The notes under the pieces: model-generated
Told to the model about the DNA's origin: nothing
What the model saw: only the letters and a program-made list of their open reading frames with translations
Database searches by the model: none
Part shown: piece after piece, positions 10,310 through 19,892 of the stretch
Position numbering within the stretch: position 1 is the stretch's first letter
Layout of the letters: the number at the start of each line of letters is the position of its first letter
Made by a program: the position numbers and the translations under genes
Assembly: GCA_021826505.1 (NCBI GenBank)
Contig: JAKAZV010000004.1
Coordinates: forward strand, 1-62,714
Length of the DNA: 62,714 nt
Direction: 5' to 3'
From: Acidobacteriota bacterium
GTDB taxonomy: Bacteria; Acidobacteriota; Terriglobia; Terriglobales; SCQP01

Positions 10310-11344
10310 ATGAAACGCACCCTCGAATATAGCCGCGATATCGAATCGCTGTTTGGTCCGCTGGACGAAAATTTACGCCTGCTCGAGCGCCAGCTCGAGG
10401 TCAGCGTGCACCTGTTGCCGGATCAGATCGAAATTGAGGGCGAAGCCGCGGGGCTGGACCGCATGGAAGCCATCATCGCCGACTGGCGGCAACTGCGCCA
10501 GGAAGGACAGGCGCCAGAAAACGGCGATTTAAAGGACCTGCTGCGGGTGATTTCGGAAGATCCCGGCGCCAGCCTGCGCGGGCTGGCCCAGAGCGGACGG
10601 CAGCGGAATTTCGGGAAAAAGGCGGTCCAGCCGAAGACCCTGAACCAGCGCCGGTATCTGGAGGCCATATCACGCTCCGACCTGGTGTTCGGAGTGGGGC
10701 CGGCGGGCACGGGGAAAACTTATCTGGCGGTGGCGATGGCGGTATCGGCGCTGCTCAACAAGGAAGTCAACCGCATCGTGCTGGCCCGGCCGGCGGTGGA
10801 AGCCGGCGAACGGCTGGGTTTTTTACCCGGCACGCTGCAGGAGAAAGTGGATCCGTACCTGCGGCCGCTCTATGACGCGTTATATGACCTGCTGGAAGCG
10901 GAAAAAGTAGAGCGCCTGCTGGAGCGCAACACCATCGAGATCGCGCCCATCGCCTTTATGCGCGGCCGCACGCTGAATGAAGCCTTTATTATTCTCGACG
11001 AGGCGCAAAACACGACCCAGGAACAGATGAAGATGTTTCTGACCCGCATGGGCTTCCGCTCGAAGACGGTCGTGACCGGCGACATTACGCAAATTGACCT
11101 GCCGGCGGGCAAAGGCAGCGGACTGCTGCAGGCGCTGAGCATTCTAAGCGCGGTGCCCAGCATTGCCACGGTCTATCTGGACGAACGCGATGTGGTGCGG
11201 CACAGCCTGGTGCAGAAGATCATTCATGCGTATGAGGAACAGTCGAAGCTGAAAACTCCGCGGCAACTGCCGCTGCTGCCGGGCATGCTGGGCGAAGGCG
11301 ATGAAACGGACGTACCAGCCGAAGGCGCCGCGCCCATGGCCTGA
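10310..11344 (+). CDS. phoH: PhoH family ATPase
   Basis: This is a cytoplasmic P-loop ATPase of the PhoH/YbeZ type, which commonly sits next to ybeY and is linked to RNA metabolism. Walker A reads GVGPAGTGKTYLAVA and Walker B FIILDEAQNTT, with the family segment RPAVEAGERLGFLPG between them. The frame is open upstream to 10139, but those 57 residues do not resemble the family. The ATG at 10310 gives a typical N terminus (KRTLEYSRDIESLFGP) and 344 residues. The Shine-Dalgarno sequence is weak. ybeY follows 14 bp downstream, supporting a phoH-ybeY operon. Confidence 0.93.
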   Translation: MKRTLEYSRDIESLFGPLDENLRLLERQLEVSVHLLPDQIEIEGEAAGLDRMEAIIADWRQLRQEGQAPENGDLKDLLRVISEDPGASLRGLAQSGRQRNFGKKAVQPKTLNQRRYLEAISRSDLVFGVGPAGTGKTYLAVAMAVSALLNKEVNRIVLARPAVEAGERLGFLPGTLQEKVDPYLRPLYDALYDLLEAEKVERLLERNTIEIAPIAFMRGRTLNEAFIILDEAQNTTQEQMKMFLTRMGFRSKTVVTGDITQIDLPAGKGSGLLQALSILSAVPSIATVYLDERDVVRHSLVQKIIHAYEEQSKLKTPRQLPLLPGMLGEGDETDVPAEGAAPMA

Positions 11345-11358
11345 TCCGCGGAGATGCC

Positions 11359-11907
11359 GTGATGCCGGGAAGAAATCAGGCCAATGCCAGCATTCTGCAA
11401 AGCGAACGGCGCTGGCCCGGGCTGGCCCTCACGCGGCTGGAAAAGTTTTTACAACGCTTGCCTGAAGCCGCCGATCTGCCGGGACGTTTTGCCGTGGCGC
11501 TGGTTTCCGATGCGGAAATCCGGGAGATGAACCGCAGATTCCGGAAGAAGGATCAGGCCACGGACGTGCTCTCATTTCCGGCAGTGGATGGGAGCCCGCC
11601 GCCGCCGGCCCCTGCCGCGCCGCGGCGCGGGGCGGCCAATTTCCGCGGCGATATTGCCATTTCCGTAGAAACCTCGGCGCGCCAGGCGCGCCGGCGGGGA
11701 CATAGCCTAGAGGGGGAAATCCGGCTGCTGGCTTTGCATGGGTATTTGCATTTATGCGGCTATGATCACGAGCGGGATGGCGGCGCCATGCGGCTCATGG
11801 AAAGCCGATTGCGGCGCAAATTGCGCCTGCCCGAGGGGCTGGTGGAACGAACCGGCCGGCGCGGGGCGGAGCCATTACATCGTCGAGCCAGCGGGCGAAA
11901 GAGGTAG
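11359..11907 (+). CDS. ybeY: Endoribonuclease YbeY (rRNA maturation factor)
   Basis: The 182-residue product has the three-His zinc motif in LHGYLHLCGYDHERD (about residues 128-142) and the ATDVLSFP segment typical of YbeY, a single-strand RNase of 16S rRNA maturation and ribosome quality control. A Pro-rich insertion (about 78-92) and a basic tail rich in Arg are additions to the core. The start is a GTG directly followed by ATG, and either could serve. It pairs with phoH. Confidence 0.94.
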   Translation: MMPGRNQANASILQSERRWPGLALTRLEKFLQRLPEAADLPGRFAVALVSDAEIREMNRRFRKKDQATDVLSFPAVDGSPPPPAPAAPRRGAANFRGDIAISVETSARQARRRGHSLEGEIRLLALHGYLHLCGYDHERDGGAMRLMESRLRRKLRLPEGLVERTGRRGAEPLHRRASGRKR

Positions 11908-11955
11908 TAATGGGGCTCCGGGCAGGATGAACCGCCAAGGTGATAGGCTAGAGCC

Positions 11956-12249
11956 ATGGCGCGCCGGATTACCATTCAATGTCCCGAATGCGGAGCGGCG
12001 ATCGAGGTGGATGTCGAGCAGGGAACGGCTGCTCACGCCGGCCAGCGAGCGGCGGCCAAAGATATTGACCTGAGCCAGGCCAGCGATTGGCTGCGAGGCG
12101 AAGCCAATCGCCGGGACCAGAACTTTGAACGGGCGCGGCAAGCGGAGCGCGACAAGGCCGCCCGGCTGGGCCGAAAGTTTGAGGAGGGCCTGCGCCAGGC
12201 CAAGGAGCAGCCCCCGACGAGGCCGCTGCGCGATCTGGATCTGGATTGA
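11956..12249 (+). CDS. Small CxxC protein with charged helical tail, function unknown
   Basis: The 97-residue product begins RRITIQCPECGAAIEVDVEQ, giving one CPxC pair that looks like half of a zinc ribbon. It continues as a highly charged, probably helical region rich in Arg, Glu, Gln and Ala (about 50-85). No second cysteine pair exists in the protein, so a zinc site would need dimerisation. It lies 48 bp after ybeY in the same direction and before the rho promoter. I do not recognise a named family. Coding is supported by an ATG start and continued codon bias only. Confidence 0.55.
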   Translation: MARRITIQCPECGAAIEVDVEQGTAAHAGQRAAAKDIDLSQASDWLRGEANRRDQNFERARQAERDKAARLGRKFEEGLRQAKEQPPTRPLRDLDLD

Positions 12250-12257
12250 GAAGATGT

Positions 12258-12287
12258 TTGACAAATTGCCGCCGTCATTGGTAACCT
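12258..12287 (+). promoter_or_regulatory. Candidate promoter for rho
   Basis: TTGACA at 12258-12263 is followed by an 18-bp spacer and TAACCT at 12282-12287. The predicted transcript would have a leader of about 200 nt before the rho ATG at 12498. Long leaders are common for rho, which often controls its own transcription by premature termination. The match is good for the -35 and moderate for the -10. Confidence 0.45.
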
Positions 12288-12497
12288 GAAGTTCCCAACG
12301 CAGTCGAGCCGCTGCTATTTCAGGCTTGCCGCAGGCCGCCAGTCGCCGGGAACCATTGCCCAATCCAACCGGTTTTGTAAGTAGAAGATTTTTTTAAGCA
12401 GCATCATGGTACTTGTTTGTCATTTCGCCGCCGGAGGCCGCTCCGGTTCAATTATCATTCCCACCTTCAACCTGAATCTCCCACCCAAACCACTAGA

Positions 12498-13748
12498 ATG
12501 ACCATCGCCGAACTGAAAGAAAAAAACATCACCGAACTCAACCGCATCGCCCGCACGCTGGAGCTGCCCGGGGCCAGCGGCATGCGCAAGCAGGATCTGA
12601 TCTTCAAAATCCTGCAGGCGCAGAGCGAAAAAGAGGGCCATATCTTCGCCGAAGGGGTGCTGGAAATCCTGCCCGACGGCTATGGCTTTCTGCGCTCGCC
12701 CGACTATAACTATCTGCCCGGGCCGGACGACATCTATGTCTCACCCTCGCAGATCCGGCGCTTCGACCTGCGCACCGGGGACACCATTTCGGGCCAGGTG
12801 CGGCCGCCGCACGAGGGGGAAAAGTATTTTGCCCTGGTCAAGATAGAAGCCATCAATTTCGAGGCGCCGGAAGAGGCGCGCAATAAAATCCTGTTTGACA
12901 ACCTGACGCCGCTCTATCCCAGCGAGCGGGTGCGCCTGGAGACCACGCGGGAAAACATCTCCGGACGCATCATGGATCTGCTGACGCCAATCGGCAAGGG
13001 GCAGCGCGGACTGATCGTGGCGCCGCCGCGCACCGGCAAGACCATGCTGCTGCAGTCCATCGCCAATTCGATTACCGCCAACCATCCCGAGGTGGTGCTG
13101 ATCGTGCTGCTGATTGACGAGCGGCCGGAAGAAGTCACCGACATGCAGCGCACGGTGAAGGGCGAGGTCATCAGCTCCACTTTTGACGAACCCGCCACCC
13201 GGCACGTGCAGGTGGCCGAAATGGTGATCGAGAAAGCCAAGCGCCTGGTCGAGCACAAGCGCGACGTGGTGATTCTGTTGGATTCGATCACGCGGCTGGC
13301 GCGGGCCTATAACACCGTGGTGCCACCCTCGGGGAAAATTCTCTCCGGCGGCGTGGATTCCAACGCCCTGCAGCGGCCCAAGCGCTTTTTCGGCGCCGCC
13401 CGCAACATCGAAGAAGGCGGCTCGCTGACCATTATCGCCACCGCGCTGATCGAGACCGGCAGCCGCATGGACGACGTGATCTTTGAAGAGTTCAAAGGCA
13501 CCGGCAACATGGAAATCATTCTCGACCGCAAACTGGTGGACAAGCGCGTGTTTCCGGCGATTGACATTCAGCGCTCGGGCACCCGCAAGGAAGAGCTGCT
13601 GATTCCCAAAGACGATCTCAACCGCATCTGGGTCTTGCGCAAGGTGCTGAACCCGCTCTCGGTGACGGAATCCATGGAGCTGCTGCGGGATAAGCTGCTG
13701 AAGGCCAAGACGAACGGCGATTTTCTGGGTGCGATGAACACGATCTAA
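12498..13748 (+). CDS. rho: Transcription termination factor Rho
   Basis: The 416-residue product is a complete Rho: N-terminal helical region starting [20 protein letters not shown], cold-shock-like RNA-binding domain with [13 protein letters not shown], then the RecA-type ATPase with Walker [25 protein letters not shown], the Q-loop and the R-loop segment [10 protein letters not shown]. Rho unwinds RNA-DNA hybrids and releases RNA polymerase. The frame is open to a TTG at 12417, but family alignment places the start at ATG 12498. It is followed after 44 bp by an acyl-CoA carboxyltransferase gene. Confidence 0.97.
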   Translation: MTIAELKEKNITELNRIARTLELPGASGMRKQDLIFKILQAQSEKEGHIFAEGVLEILPDGYGFLRSPDYNYLPGPDDIYVSPSQIRRFDLRTGDTISGQVRPPHEGEKYFALVKIEAINFEAPEEARNKILFDNLTPLYPSERVRLETTRENISGRIMDLLTPIGKGQRGLIVAPPRTGKTMLLQSIANSITANHPEVVLIVLLIDERPEEVTDMQRTVKGEVISSTFDEPATRHVQVAEMVIEKAKRLVEHKRDVVILLDSITRLARAYNTVVPPSGKILSGGVDSNALQRPKRFFGAARNIEEGGSLTIIATALIETGSRMDDVIFEEFKGTGNMEIILDRKLVDKRVFPAIDIQRSGTRKEELLIPKDDLNRIWVLRKVLNPLSVTESMELLRDKLLKAKTNGDFLGAMNTI

Positions 13749-13792
13749 GCGGAAGCGCCTGAAACGGCGCAGCGTACAGCCAGCGGAATCCT

Positions 13793-15499
13793 ATGGCCGA
13801 TGCCAGCCCTCCCGGCCCCGCCAAGAACGTCTCCCCTTCCGGAGCGAGACCGCCCGCTTCCGCCACGTCCGGGCGCCTCGACCGCACAGCCCAAAATCTG
13901 GCCAGCAACCAGGCACGCATCGCGCTCTGGCGCGAACGCGAAGCCGAGGCGCGGCTAGGCGGCGGAGCCGCCGCGGTGAAACGCCAGCACGAGCGCGGGC
14001 GGATGACGGCGCGCGAGCGCATTGCCGGGCTGGTGGATCCGGACAGCGAATTTTTCGAGCTGGCCGCGCTGGCGGCCTGGGGCATGTACGCGGAGTGGGG
14101 CGGCGCGCCGGCGGCGGGAGTCATCACCGGACTGGGGCGGGTGAGCGGCCATCTCTGTGTCCTGATTGCCAATGACGCCACAGTCAAGGCGGGCGCGTTT
14201 TTTCCCTCCACCGCGAAAAAAGTCATCCGCGCCCAGACCATTGCGCTCGACAATCATCTGCCGGTGATTTATCTGGTGGATTCAGCCGGCGTCTTTTTAC
14301 CGCTGCAGGAAGACGTATTTCCCGACACCGACGACTTCGGCCGCGTGTTCCGCAATAACGCCGTGCTCTCGGCGCGCGGGATTCCGCAACTGGCTGCCAT
14401 CATGGGCAGTTGCGTGGCGGGCGGGGCGTATCTGCCGGTGATGTGCGACGCGGTGGTGATGAGCGAAGGCAGCGGGCTTTACCTGGCCGGCCCGGCGCTG
14501 GTGCAATCGGCGATTGGGCAGAAAGTTTCGAGCGAAGAGCTGGGCGGCGCCGCCATGCATGCCCAGATCAGCGGCACGGTGGATTTTCGCGAACCCGACG
14601 ACGCCGCCTGCCTGCGCCGGCTGCGCGAGCTGGCCGCAGTCTGGGGCCCGGCGCCGACGGCGCCGTTTGCCCGCGCGGAAATCACCGCGCCGCGGCGGCC
14701 GGCGGAGGATTTGCTGACGATATTTTCCACCGATCCGCGCGCCCAGTATGATGTGCGCGATCTGCTGGCCTGCCTGCTCGACGACGGTCCCTGGGATGAA
14801 TACCGGGCCGAGCATGGCCGCACCCTGGTCTGCGGCTGGGGACGCTGGCAGGGCTGGGCCGTGGGGATTGTGGCCAACCAGCGCCAGGCGGCGCGCCGGC
14901 CCGACGGCAAGCTGGAATTTGGCGGGGTGATCTATCCCGACAGCGCCGATAAGGCGGCACGTTTTATCCTGGCCTGCAATCAGGCGCGCGCGCCGCTGAT
15001 TTTTCTGCATGATGTGAGCGGATTCATGGTGGGGCGCGAGGCGGAATCCGAGGGCATTATCCGCGCCGGCGCCAAGATGGTGAATGCCGTGGCCAACGCC
15101 AGCGTGCCCAAGATCAGCCTGATTCTGGGCGGCAGTTTCGGGGCCGGGCATTATGCCATGTGCGGCCGGGCCTATGATCCGCGTTTTCTGCTGGCCTGGC
15201 CGATGGCGCGATATGCGGTGATGGGCGCCGAACAGGCCGCGCAGACGCTGCTGGAAGTGCGGCTGCGGGTGCTGGAAAAGGAAGGGAAAAAGCCCAATCC
15301 CGAAGAACAGGCCGCGCTGCGGAAGCAAATTCAAGCCAGCTATGAGGAACAGGCGGAGGCCGAATATGGGGCGGCCCGGCTCTGGCTAGACGCCATTATT
15401 GATCCGCTGCAAACCCGGAGCGCGATCGGGCTGGCGCTGGATGCGGCGGCGCACAATCCTGAAATCCCCGCTCTGCGCACGGGAGTATTGCAGACCTAG
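13793..15499 (+). CDS. Acyl-CoA carboxylase, carboxyltransferase (beta) subunit
   Basis: The 568-residue product belongs to the biotin-dependent carboxyltransferase family, closest by eye to methylcrotonyl-CoA and geranyl-CoA carboxylase beta subunits. Both halves of the crotonase-like fold are present: ERIAGLVDPDSEFFELAAL and IMGSCVAGGAYLPVMCD in the N half; FLHDVSGFMVGREAE and ILGGSFGAGHYAMCGRAYDP in the C half. It would move a carboxyl group from carboxybiotin to an acyl-CoA. No dedicated alpha subunit is adjacent, but accB and accC lie 7 kb downstream on the same strand and could serve. The true substrate cannot be told from sequence alone. The first 30 residues are low-complexity. Confidence 0.88.
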   Translation: MADASPPGPAKNVSPSGARPPASATSGRLDRTAQNLASNQARIALWREREAEARLGGGAAAVKRQHERGRMTARERIAGLVDPDSEFFELAALAAWGMYAEWGGAPAAGVITGLGRVSGHLCVLIANDATVKAGAFFPSTAKKVIRAQTIALDNHLPVIYLVDSAGVFLPLQEDVFPDTDDFGRVFRNNAVLSARGIPQLAAIMGSCVAGGAYLPVMCDAVVMSEGSGLYLAGPALVQSAIGQKVSSEELGGAAMHAQISGTVDFREPDDAACLRRLRELAAVWGPAPTAPFARAEITAPRRPAEDLLTIFSTDPRAQYDVRDLLACLLDDGPWDEYRAEHGRTLVCGWGRWQGWAVGIVANQRQAARRPDGKLEFGGVIYPDSADKAARFILACNQARAPLIFLHDVSGFMVGREAESEGIIRAGAKMVNAVANASVPKISLILGGSFGAGHYAMCGRAYDPRFLLAWPMARYAVMGAEQAAQTLLEVRLRVLEKEGKKPNPEEQAALRKQIQASYEEQAEAEYGAARLWLDAIIDPLQTRSAIGLALDAAAHNPEIPALRTGVLQT

Positions 15500-15544
15500 T
15501 GGCCGCGCGAGTCCGCCCCGCCGCTGTGTTATTTTTAGAATTCC

Positions 15545-16330
15545 ATGTCCCCGACCACCGCAGCTCCGGCGCTGGAGGAAAGCGAAGCCGCGCTCGAAGC
15601 GCGACTGGATCAGGCGCGGCTGCCGCGCCATCTGGCCGTGATCATGGACGGCAACGGGCGCTGGGCGCGCCAGCGCCATTTACCCCGCGTGGCTGGACAC
15701 AAGGCCGGGGTCGCGGCGGTGCGGCGCACGGCGGAAACCTGCGCGCGGCTGGGCATACCGGTGCTGACGCTGTACGCGTTTTCCGTGGAAAACTGGAAGC
15801 GGCCGCGCACCGAAGTGGATTTTTTGATGCGGCTGCTGCGGGAATTTCTCCGCCGCGAACTGCCCACGCTGCGCAAAAACCGCATTCGCCTGGGAGTCAT
15901 CGGCCGGGTGCAGGAACTGCCGGCCAGCGTGCAACGCTCGCTCCATGAGGTGTGCGAGGCCACGGCCGGCTATGACCGCATGCTGCTCAACCTGGCGCTC
16001 AACTACGGCAGCCGCGCCGAGCTGGCCGACGCCATGCAGGCGCTGGCGGAAGAAAACGGGCGTCCAGGGAAGCCGGCGCGCATTACCGAGCAGGACATCG
16101 AGCGGCATCTCTATACCGCCGGGCTGCCGGACCCGGATCTGGTCATCCGCACCAGCGGGGAGATGCGGCTGAGCAACTTTCTGCTCTGGCAGGCGGCCTA
16201 TGCCGAACTGTGGGTGACGCCGGTGCTGTGGCCCGATTTTCAAACGCGCGAACTGCTGCGCGCGCTTTGCGATTACCAAAGCCGGCATCGCCGGTTCGGA
16301 GGACTGGCGGCGCCAGATTCCGCAATATGA
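15545..16330 (+). CDS. uppS: Isoprenyl transferase (undecaprenyl diphosphate synthase)
   Basis: This cis-prenyltransferase of 261 residues has AVIMDGNGRWARQR (catalytic Asp), HKAGVAAVRRT, YAFSVENWKRP, LNYGSRAEL and IRTSGEMRLSNFLLWQ in the family order. It condenses isopentenyl diphosphate with farnesyl diphosphate to give the undecaprenyl carrier for peptidoglycan and O-antigen. The stop overlaps the cdsA start (ATGA at 16327-16330). A run uppS-cdsA-dxr-rseP-ispG follows. Confidence 0.96.
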   Translation: MSPTTAAPALEESEAALEARLDQARLPRHLAVIMDGNGRWARQRHLPRVAGHKAGVAAVRRTAETCARLGIPVLTLYAFSVENWKRPRTEVDFLMRLLREFLRRELPTLRKNRIRLGVIGRVQELPASVQRSLHEVCEATAGYDRMLLNLALNYGSRAELADAMQALAEENGRPGKPARITEQDIERHLYTAGLPDPDLVIRTSGEMRLSNFLLWQAAYAELWVTPVLWPDFQTRELLRALCDYQSRHRRFGGLAAPDSAI

Positions 16331-17214
16331 AACGGATTTTGACGGGAGGCATTTTCGGGATTGTCATGCTGCTGCTGGCGCTGCGCGCGCCGGCGCCGCT
16401 GTTTGCCGCGGCGCTGCTGATTCTGGGCGCGCTGGGGCAGAAGGAATTTTACGATCTTGCCGGGCACAGCGGACAAGCGCAGCCCTGGTGCAGGGTGGGC
16501 CAATTACTCGGGCTGGCGCTGATTATGGTGTTTGCCCTGCCCTGGTCGAATTTCGGCCCACTGGCCAGGATGGGCAATTTAAGCCTATTATTCGATCCAT
16601 TTGTGGTTCTGGTGAGCTGTTTTCTGATTATTCTGCTCACCGGCCTGGGCGCGGGGGAACGGCTGGCGCAATGGCCGCTGGACGCAGGCTGCACGCTGCT
16701 GGGATTGATTTATCCGGCATTATTATTGGCACTTTTAGGCCGGGTGCGGCTGTGGCCGCTGGGCATGTGGTGGGTTTTCTTTTTATTGCTGGTGGTGTGG
16801 GCGGGCGATATCGCGGCCTTCTATGGCGGCCGCCTCTGGGGGCGGCATAAGCTCGCGCCTCGGCTAAGTCCGGGCAAAAGCTGGGAGGGTAGCGCATTCT
16901 CGCTGCTCGCCGCAGCCGTAGTGGGCGCCGCGGTGGCGCATTTTTCGCCCGCGATCACGCAGACGCTGCTGCGGCTGCACCTGATGGTTTTCGCCTTTGT
17001 GACGCCCGAGCCGCTGGGGCCGGCGGTGGGGCTGGCGATCGCCATTAATCTGGCCGCGCAGGCCGGCGATCTGATCGAATCGGCGTTCAAACGGGCGGCG
17101 GGAGTCAAAGATTCGGGCGCGCTGTTGCCCGGCCATGGGGGCATTCTCGACCGGATTGACGCCATGCTCTTTGCCATTCCGGCGTTGTGGTATTTTTTGA
17201 TGCTGCGGATGTAG
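16327..17214 (+). CDS. cdsA: Phosphatidate cytidylyltransferase (CDP-diglyceride synthase)
   Basis: This integral membrane enzyme of 295 residues makes CDP-diacylglycerol from CTP and phosphatidate. It has about eight hydrophobic segments and the C-terminal signature ESAFKRAAGVKDSGALLPGH followed by GGILDRIDA. The frame is open from 16210, but the ATG at 16327 overlaps the uppS stop by 4 bp and starts directly with a membrane segment (KRILTGGIFGIVMLLLAL), so I use it. Its product feeds all phospholipid head-group synthesis. Confidence 0.95.
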   Translation: MKRILTGGIFGIVMLLLALRAPAPLFAAALLILGALGQKEFYDLAGHSGQAQPWCRVGQLLGLALIMVFALPWSNFGPLARMGNLSLLFDPFVVLVSCFLIILLTGLGAGERLAQWPLDAGCTLLGLIYPALLLALLGRVRLWPLGMWWVFFLLLVVWAGDIAAFYGGRLWGRHKLAPRLSPGKSWEGSAFSLLAAAVVGAAVAHFSPAITQTLLRLHLMVFAFVTPEPLGPAVGLAIAINLAAQAGDLIESAFKRAAGVKDSGALLPGHGGILDRIDAMLFAIPALWYFLMLRM

Positions 17215-17227
17215 TCAGGAATCCATC

Positions 17228-18484
17228 TTGCCCAGTACCCATTCTCAATTGCCCGCCGAATTTCCGGTGCAACTCGATTTTCCCCGCCGGATCGCGATTC
17301 TTGGCTCGACCGGCTCGATCGGGCAAAGCACGCTGCGGGTCATCGAGGCGCTGCCCGGCCGGTTTGAAGTGGTGGCGCTGGCGGCGGGGCGCAATCTGGA
17401 TCTGCTGGAGGCGCAGGCGCGCCAGTTTCTTCCCCGGCTGGTCTCCGTGGCCGACGCGGAGCTGGCCACGGAGTTAAAACAGCGCCTGAACAATTTGCCC
17501 CGGCGGCCGGAAGTGCTGCATGGCCCGGGCGGGCTGCGGGCGGCGGCGGCGGAGTCGCCAGCCAACCTGATTGTGGCGGCGGTGGTGGGGGTTGCCTGTC
17601 TCGAAGCGGCGCTGGCCGCGATTCAGGCCGGCAAACTGCTGGCCGTGGCCAATAAAGAGTTGCTGGTCGCGGGCGGGCCGCTGCTGGCGGCGGCGGCAGC
17701 CAAACGAAAGATGCCGCTGCTGCCGATTGACAGCGAACACAGCGCCATTCATCAGTGCCTGCGGGCGGGCCGGCGCAGCGAGATGCGGCGGCTGATTCTG
17801 ACCGCATCCGGCGGACCTTTCCGGGATTGGCCACTGGAAAAGCTGGTGCAGGTCAAGCCCGAACAAGCGCTGCGCCATCCCACCTGGCAAATGGGCCAAC
17901 GCGTGACTCTGGATTCGGCTACGCTAATGAATAAGGGCTTTGAAGTTCTGGAAGCCTGCCATCTGTTCGGTCTGGAAGAGGACCGGGTCGAGGTGCTGAT
18001 CCATCCGCAATCGCTGGCGCATTCGATGGTGGAATTTCACGATGGTTCCGTTCTGGCGCAGCTGAGCCCGGCCGACATGGCCATGCCCATTCAATACGCG
18101 CTTACCTACCCGGAACGGATGCCCCATGCTCCGGCGCAACTGGATCTGGCGGCCCAGGGCAAGCTGGAGTTTTTTGCCGCCGATGAAGGCCGCTATCCCT
18201 GCCTGCGCCTGGCGCGCCAGGCCGGCCGGGCCGGCGGCACGGCCGGCGCCATTCTGAACGCCGCTGATGAGATCGCGGTGGGCGAGTTCATGAAAGGACG
18301 GCTGGGCTTTACCGCGATTGCGGACTGCATTGAGGCCGTGCTGAGCCAGGTTCCGGCCCAGCCGCTGCGGCAGCTCGAAGACGTGCTGGGCGCCGACGCC
18401 GAAGCGAGGCAAGCCGCCCGGGATTGGATCGTTCAGAATAAGGGCAAGGGGAAAAACGCCGCGGAGCGGAAGGAAAATCATTAA
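17228..18484 (+). CDS. dxr: 1-deoxy-D-xylulose 5-phosphate reductoisomerase
   Basis: The 418-residue product catalyses the first committed step of the MEP isoprenoid pathway with NADPH. Visible motifs are IAILGSTGSIGQSTL (NADPH site), ANKELLVAGG, PIDSEHSAIHQCL (metal and substrate), ASGGPFRDW, HPTWQMGQRVTLDSATLMNK and the MNKGFEVLEA helix. The start is a TTG at 17228. No ATG near the N terminus keeps the nucleotide-binding strand. It lies 13 bp after cdsA and 12 bp before rseP. Confidence 0.96.
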   Translation: MPSTHSQLPAEFPVQLDFPRRIAILGSTGSIGQSTLRVIEALPGRFEVVALAAGRNLDLLEAQARQFLPRLVSVADAELATELKQRLNNLPRRPEVLHGPGGLRAAAAESPANLIVAAVVGVACLEAALAAIQAGKLLAVANKELLVAGGPLLAAAAAKRKMPLLPIDSEHSAIHQCLRAGRRSEMRRLILTASGGPFRDWPLEKLVQVKPEQALRHPTWQMGQRVTLDSATLMNKGFEVLEACHLFGLEEDRVEVLIHPQSLAHSMVEFHDGSVLAQLSPADMAMPIQYALTYPERMPHAPAQLDLAAQGKLEFFAADEGRYPCLRLARQAGRAGGTAGAILNAADEIAVGEFMKGRLGFTAIADCIEAVLSQVPAQPLRQLEDVLGADAEARQAARDWIVQNKGKGKNAAERKENH

Positions 18485-18496
18485 GAGAACAGTTGC

Positions 18497-19834
18497 ATGA
18501 TGACAATTCTCACCGATATCGTGGCCGTTGCCCTGGTCCTCGGCGTGATCGTGCTGGTGCACGAGTCCGGGCATTTTTTCGCGGCCAAGCTGTTTGGCGT
18601 GCGGGTGGAAACCTTTTCACTGGGTTTTGGGCGGCGGTTGGCGGGCTGGAAACGGGGCGAGACCGATTACCGCATCAGCCTGCTGCCGCTGGGCGGCTAC
18701 GTCAAGATGTCGGGCGAAAATCCCATGGACGGCCCCACCGGCGATCCGCGCGAGTTCATGTCGAAGCCGCGGTGGCAGCGCTTTATCATCGTATTGGCGG
18801 GGCCGGTCATGAATGGCGTGCTGGCGGTGGGACTGCTGATTCCCATGTACATGCATGCCTTTCCGCGGCATACCTTTCTCGACCACGCGGCGGTTGTGGC
18901 CGCGGTGCGAGCGCATACGCCGGCGGCCCAGGCGGGTCTGGAACCTGGCGATCGCATTCTGGCGGCGGGACGCGAATCAGATCCCACCTGGGACCGGTTT
19001 TTAAATGAGGCCGCCATTTCGGTCAATCGCCCGCTGCCGCTTACGGTTCTGCGACAGGGCAAAATTCTTCATCTGCAGATGATTCCACGCGCGGTGGGAG
19101 CGGCGAATGAACTGCGGCTGGGATTGACGCCGCGGCAGCCCATCCTGATCGCGCAGGTCACGCCGGGATCGCCTGCCGCCGCCGCCGGGCTGCGCCCCGG
19201 CGATTCGATTGTTGCCCTCAATGGCCATAGCCTCTATATGCGCCAGAGCATGATCCAGCAAGTGCAAGGCTCGCACGGGCGTCCGGTGAGCCTGACGATT
19301 GTGCGTGACGGCGCGCGGAAGCAAATGGAGATTACGCCGCGGCGCATGAGCCTGGACGGCCAGCCGCCCCACTGGATGATCGGCGTGGCGCTGAGCGATG
19401 GAGTCACTTTTGAACGCCTGCCATTCCTCCAGGCGCTGAGCGCATCGCTGGCAGACAACCGCCGCAATGCCACGCTGATTCTGGTCTTATTGAAAAAGCT
19501 GGTTTCAGGCCAGGCTTCGCCGACCGTGCTGTCGAGTCCGATCGGCATCGCCGCGGTCGCCGGCCAGGCGGCGCGGCAGCCCACCTGGTATCCCTTACTC
19601 GAGCTGACTGCCATGATCAGCCTCAATCTCGGTTTGCTGAACCTGCTGCCCATTCCGGTGCTGGACGGAGGCCTGATTTTATTTTTAATCATTGAGAGCG
19701 TGATGCGCCATGACCTGAGCCTGAAGCTCAAGGAACGGGTTTATCAGGCCGGCTTCGCGTTTTTAATTTTGCTGATGACCTTCGTGGTCTATAACGATAT
19801 TGCCCGGACCGTAGCCAGTCATCATTTCCATTAG
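18497..19834 (+). CDS. rseP: RIP metalloprotease (site-2 protease, RseP-like)
   Basis: The 445-residue membrane protein has the zinc motif VLVHESGHFFAAKLFGV in the first transmembrane helix and, near the C terminus, NLGLLNLLPIPVLDGG with the third metal ligand Asp. Two PDZ domains lie between, around residues 130-210 (PAAQAGLEPGDRILA) and 215-290 (SPAAAAGLRPGDSIVALNG). It cleaves anti-sigma factors or leftover signal peptides within the membrane. The location after dxr and before ispG is common in bacteria. Confidence 0.95.
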   Translation: MMTILTDIVAVALVLGVIVLVHESGHFFAAKLFGVRVETFSLGFGRRLAGWKRGETDYRISLLPLGGYVKMSGENPMDGPTGDPREFMSKPRWQRFIIVLAGPVMNGVLAVGLLIPMYMHAFPRHTFLDHAAVVAAVRAHTPAAQAGLEPGDRILAAGRESDPTWDRFLNEAAISVNRPLPLTVLRQGKILHLQMIPRAVGAANELRLGLTPRQPILIAQVTPGSPAAAAGLRPGDSIVALNGHSLYMRQSMIQQVQGSHGRPVSLTIVRDGARKQMEITPRRMSLDGQPPHWMIGVALSDGVTFERLPFLQALSASLADNRRNATLILVLLKKLVSGQASPTVLSSPIGIAAVAGQAARQPTWYPLLELTAMISLNLGLLNLLPIPVLDGGLILFLIIESVMRHDLSLKLKERVYQAGFAFLILLMTFVVYNDIARTVASHHFH

Positions 19835-19892
19835 ACAGGATCACGCCAACAGGCGGCAAAGCCCGCCGGTAAACGATAAACTAAATGAAGCG

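Noticed and set aside
14297-15334. A 345-codon minus-strand frame opposite the carboxyltransferase
   Set aside because: Antisense shadow without any family resemblance.
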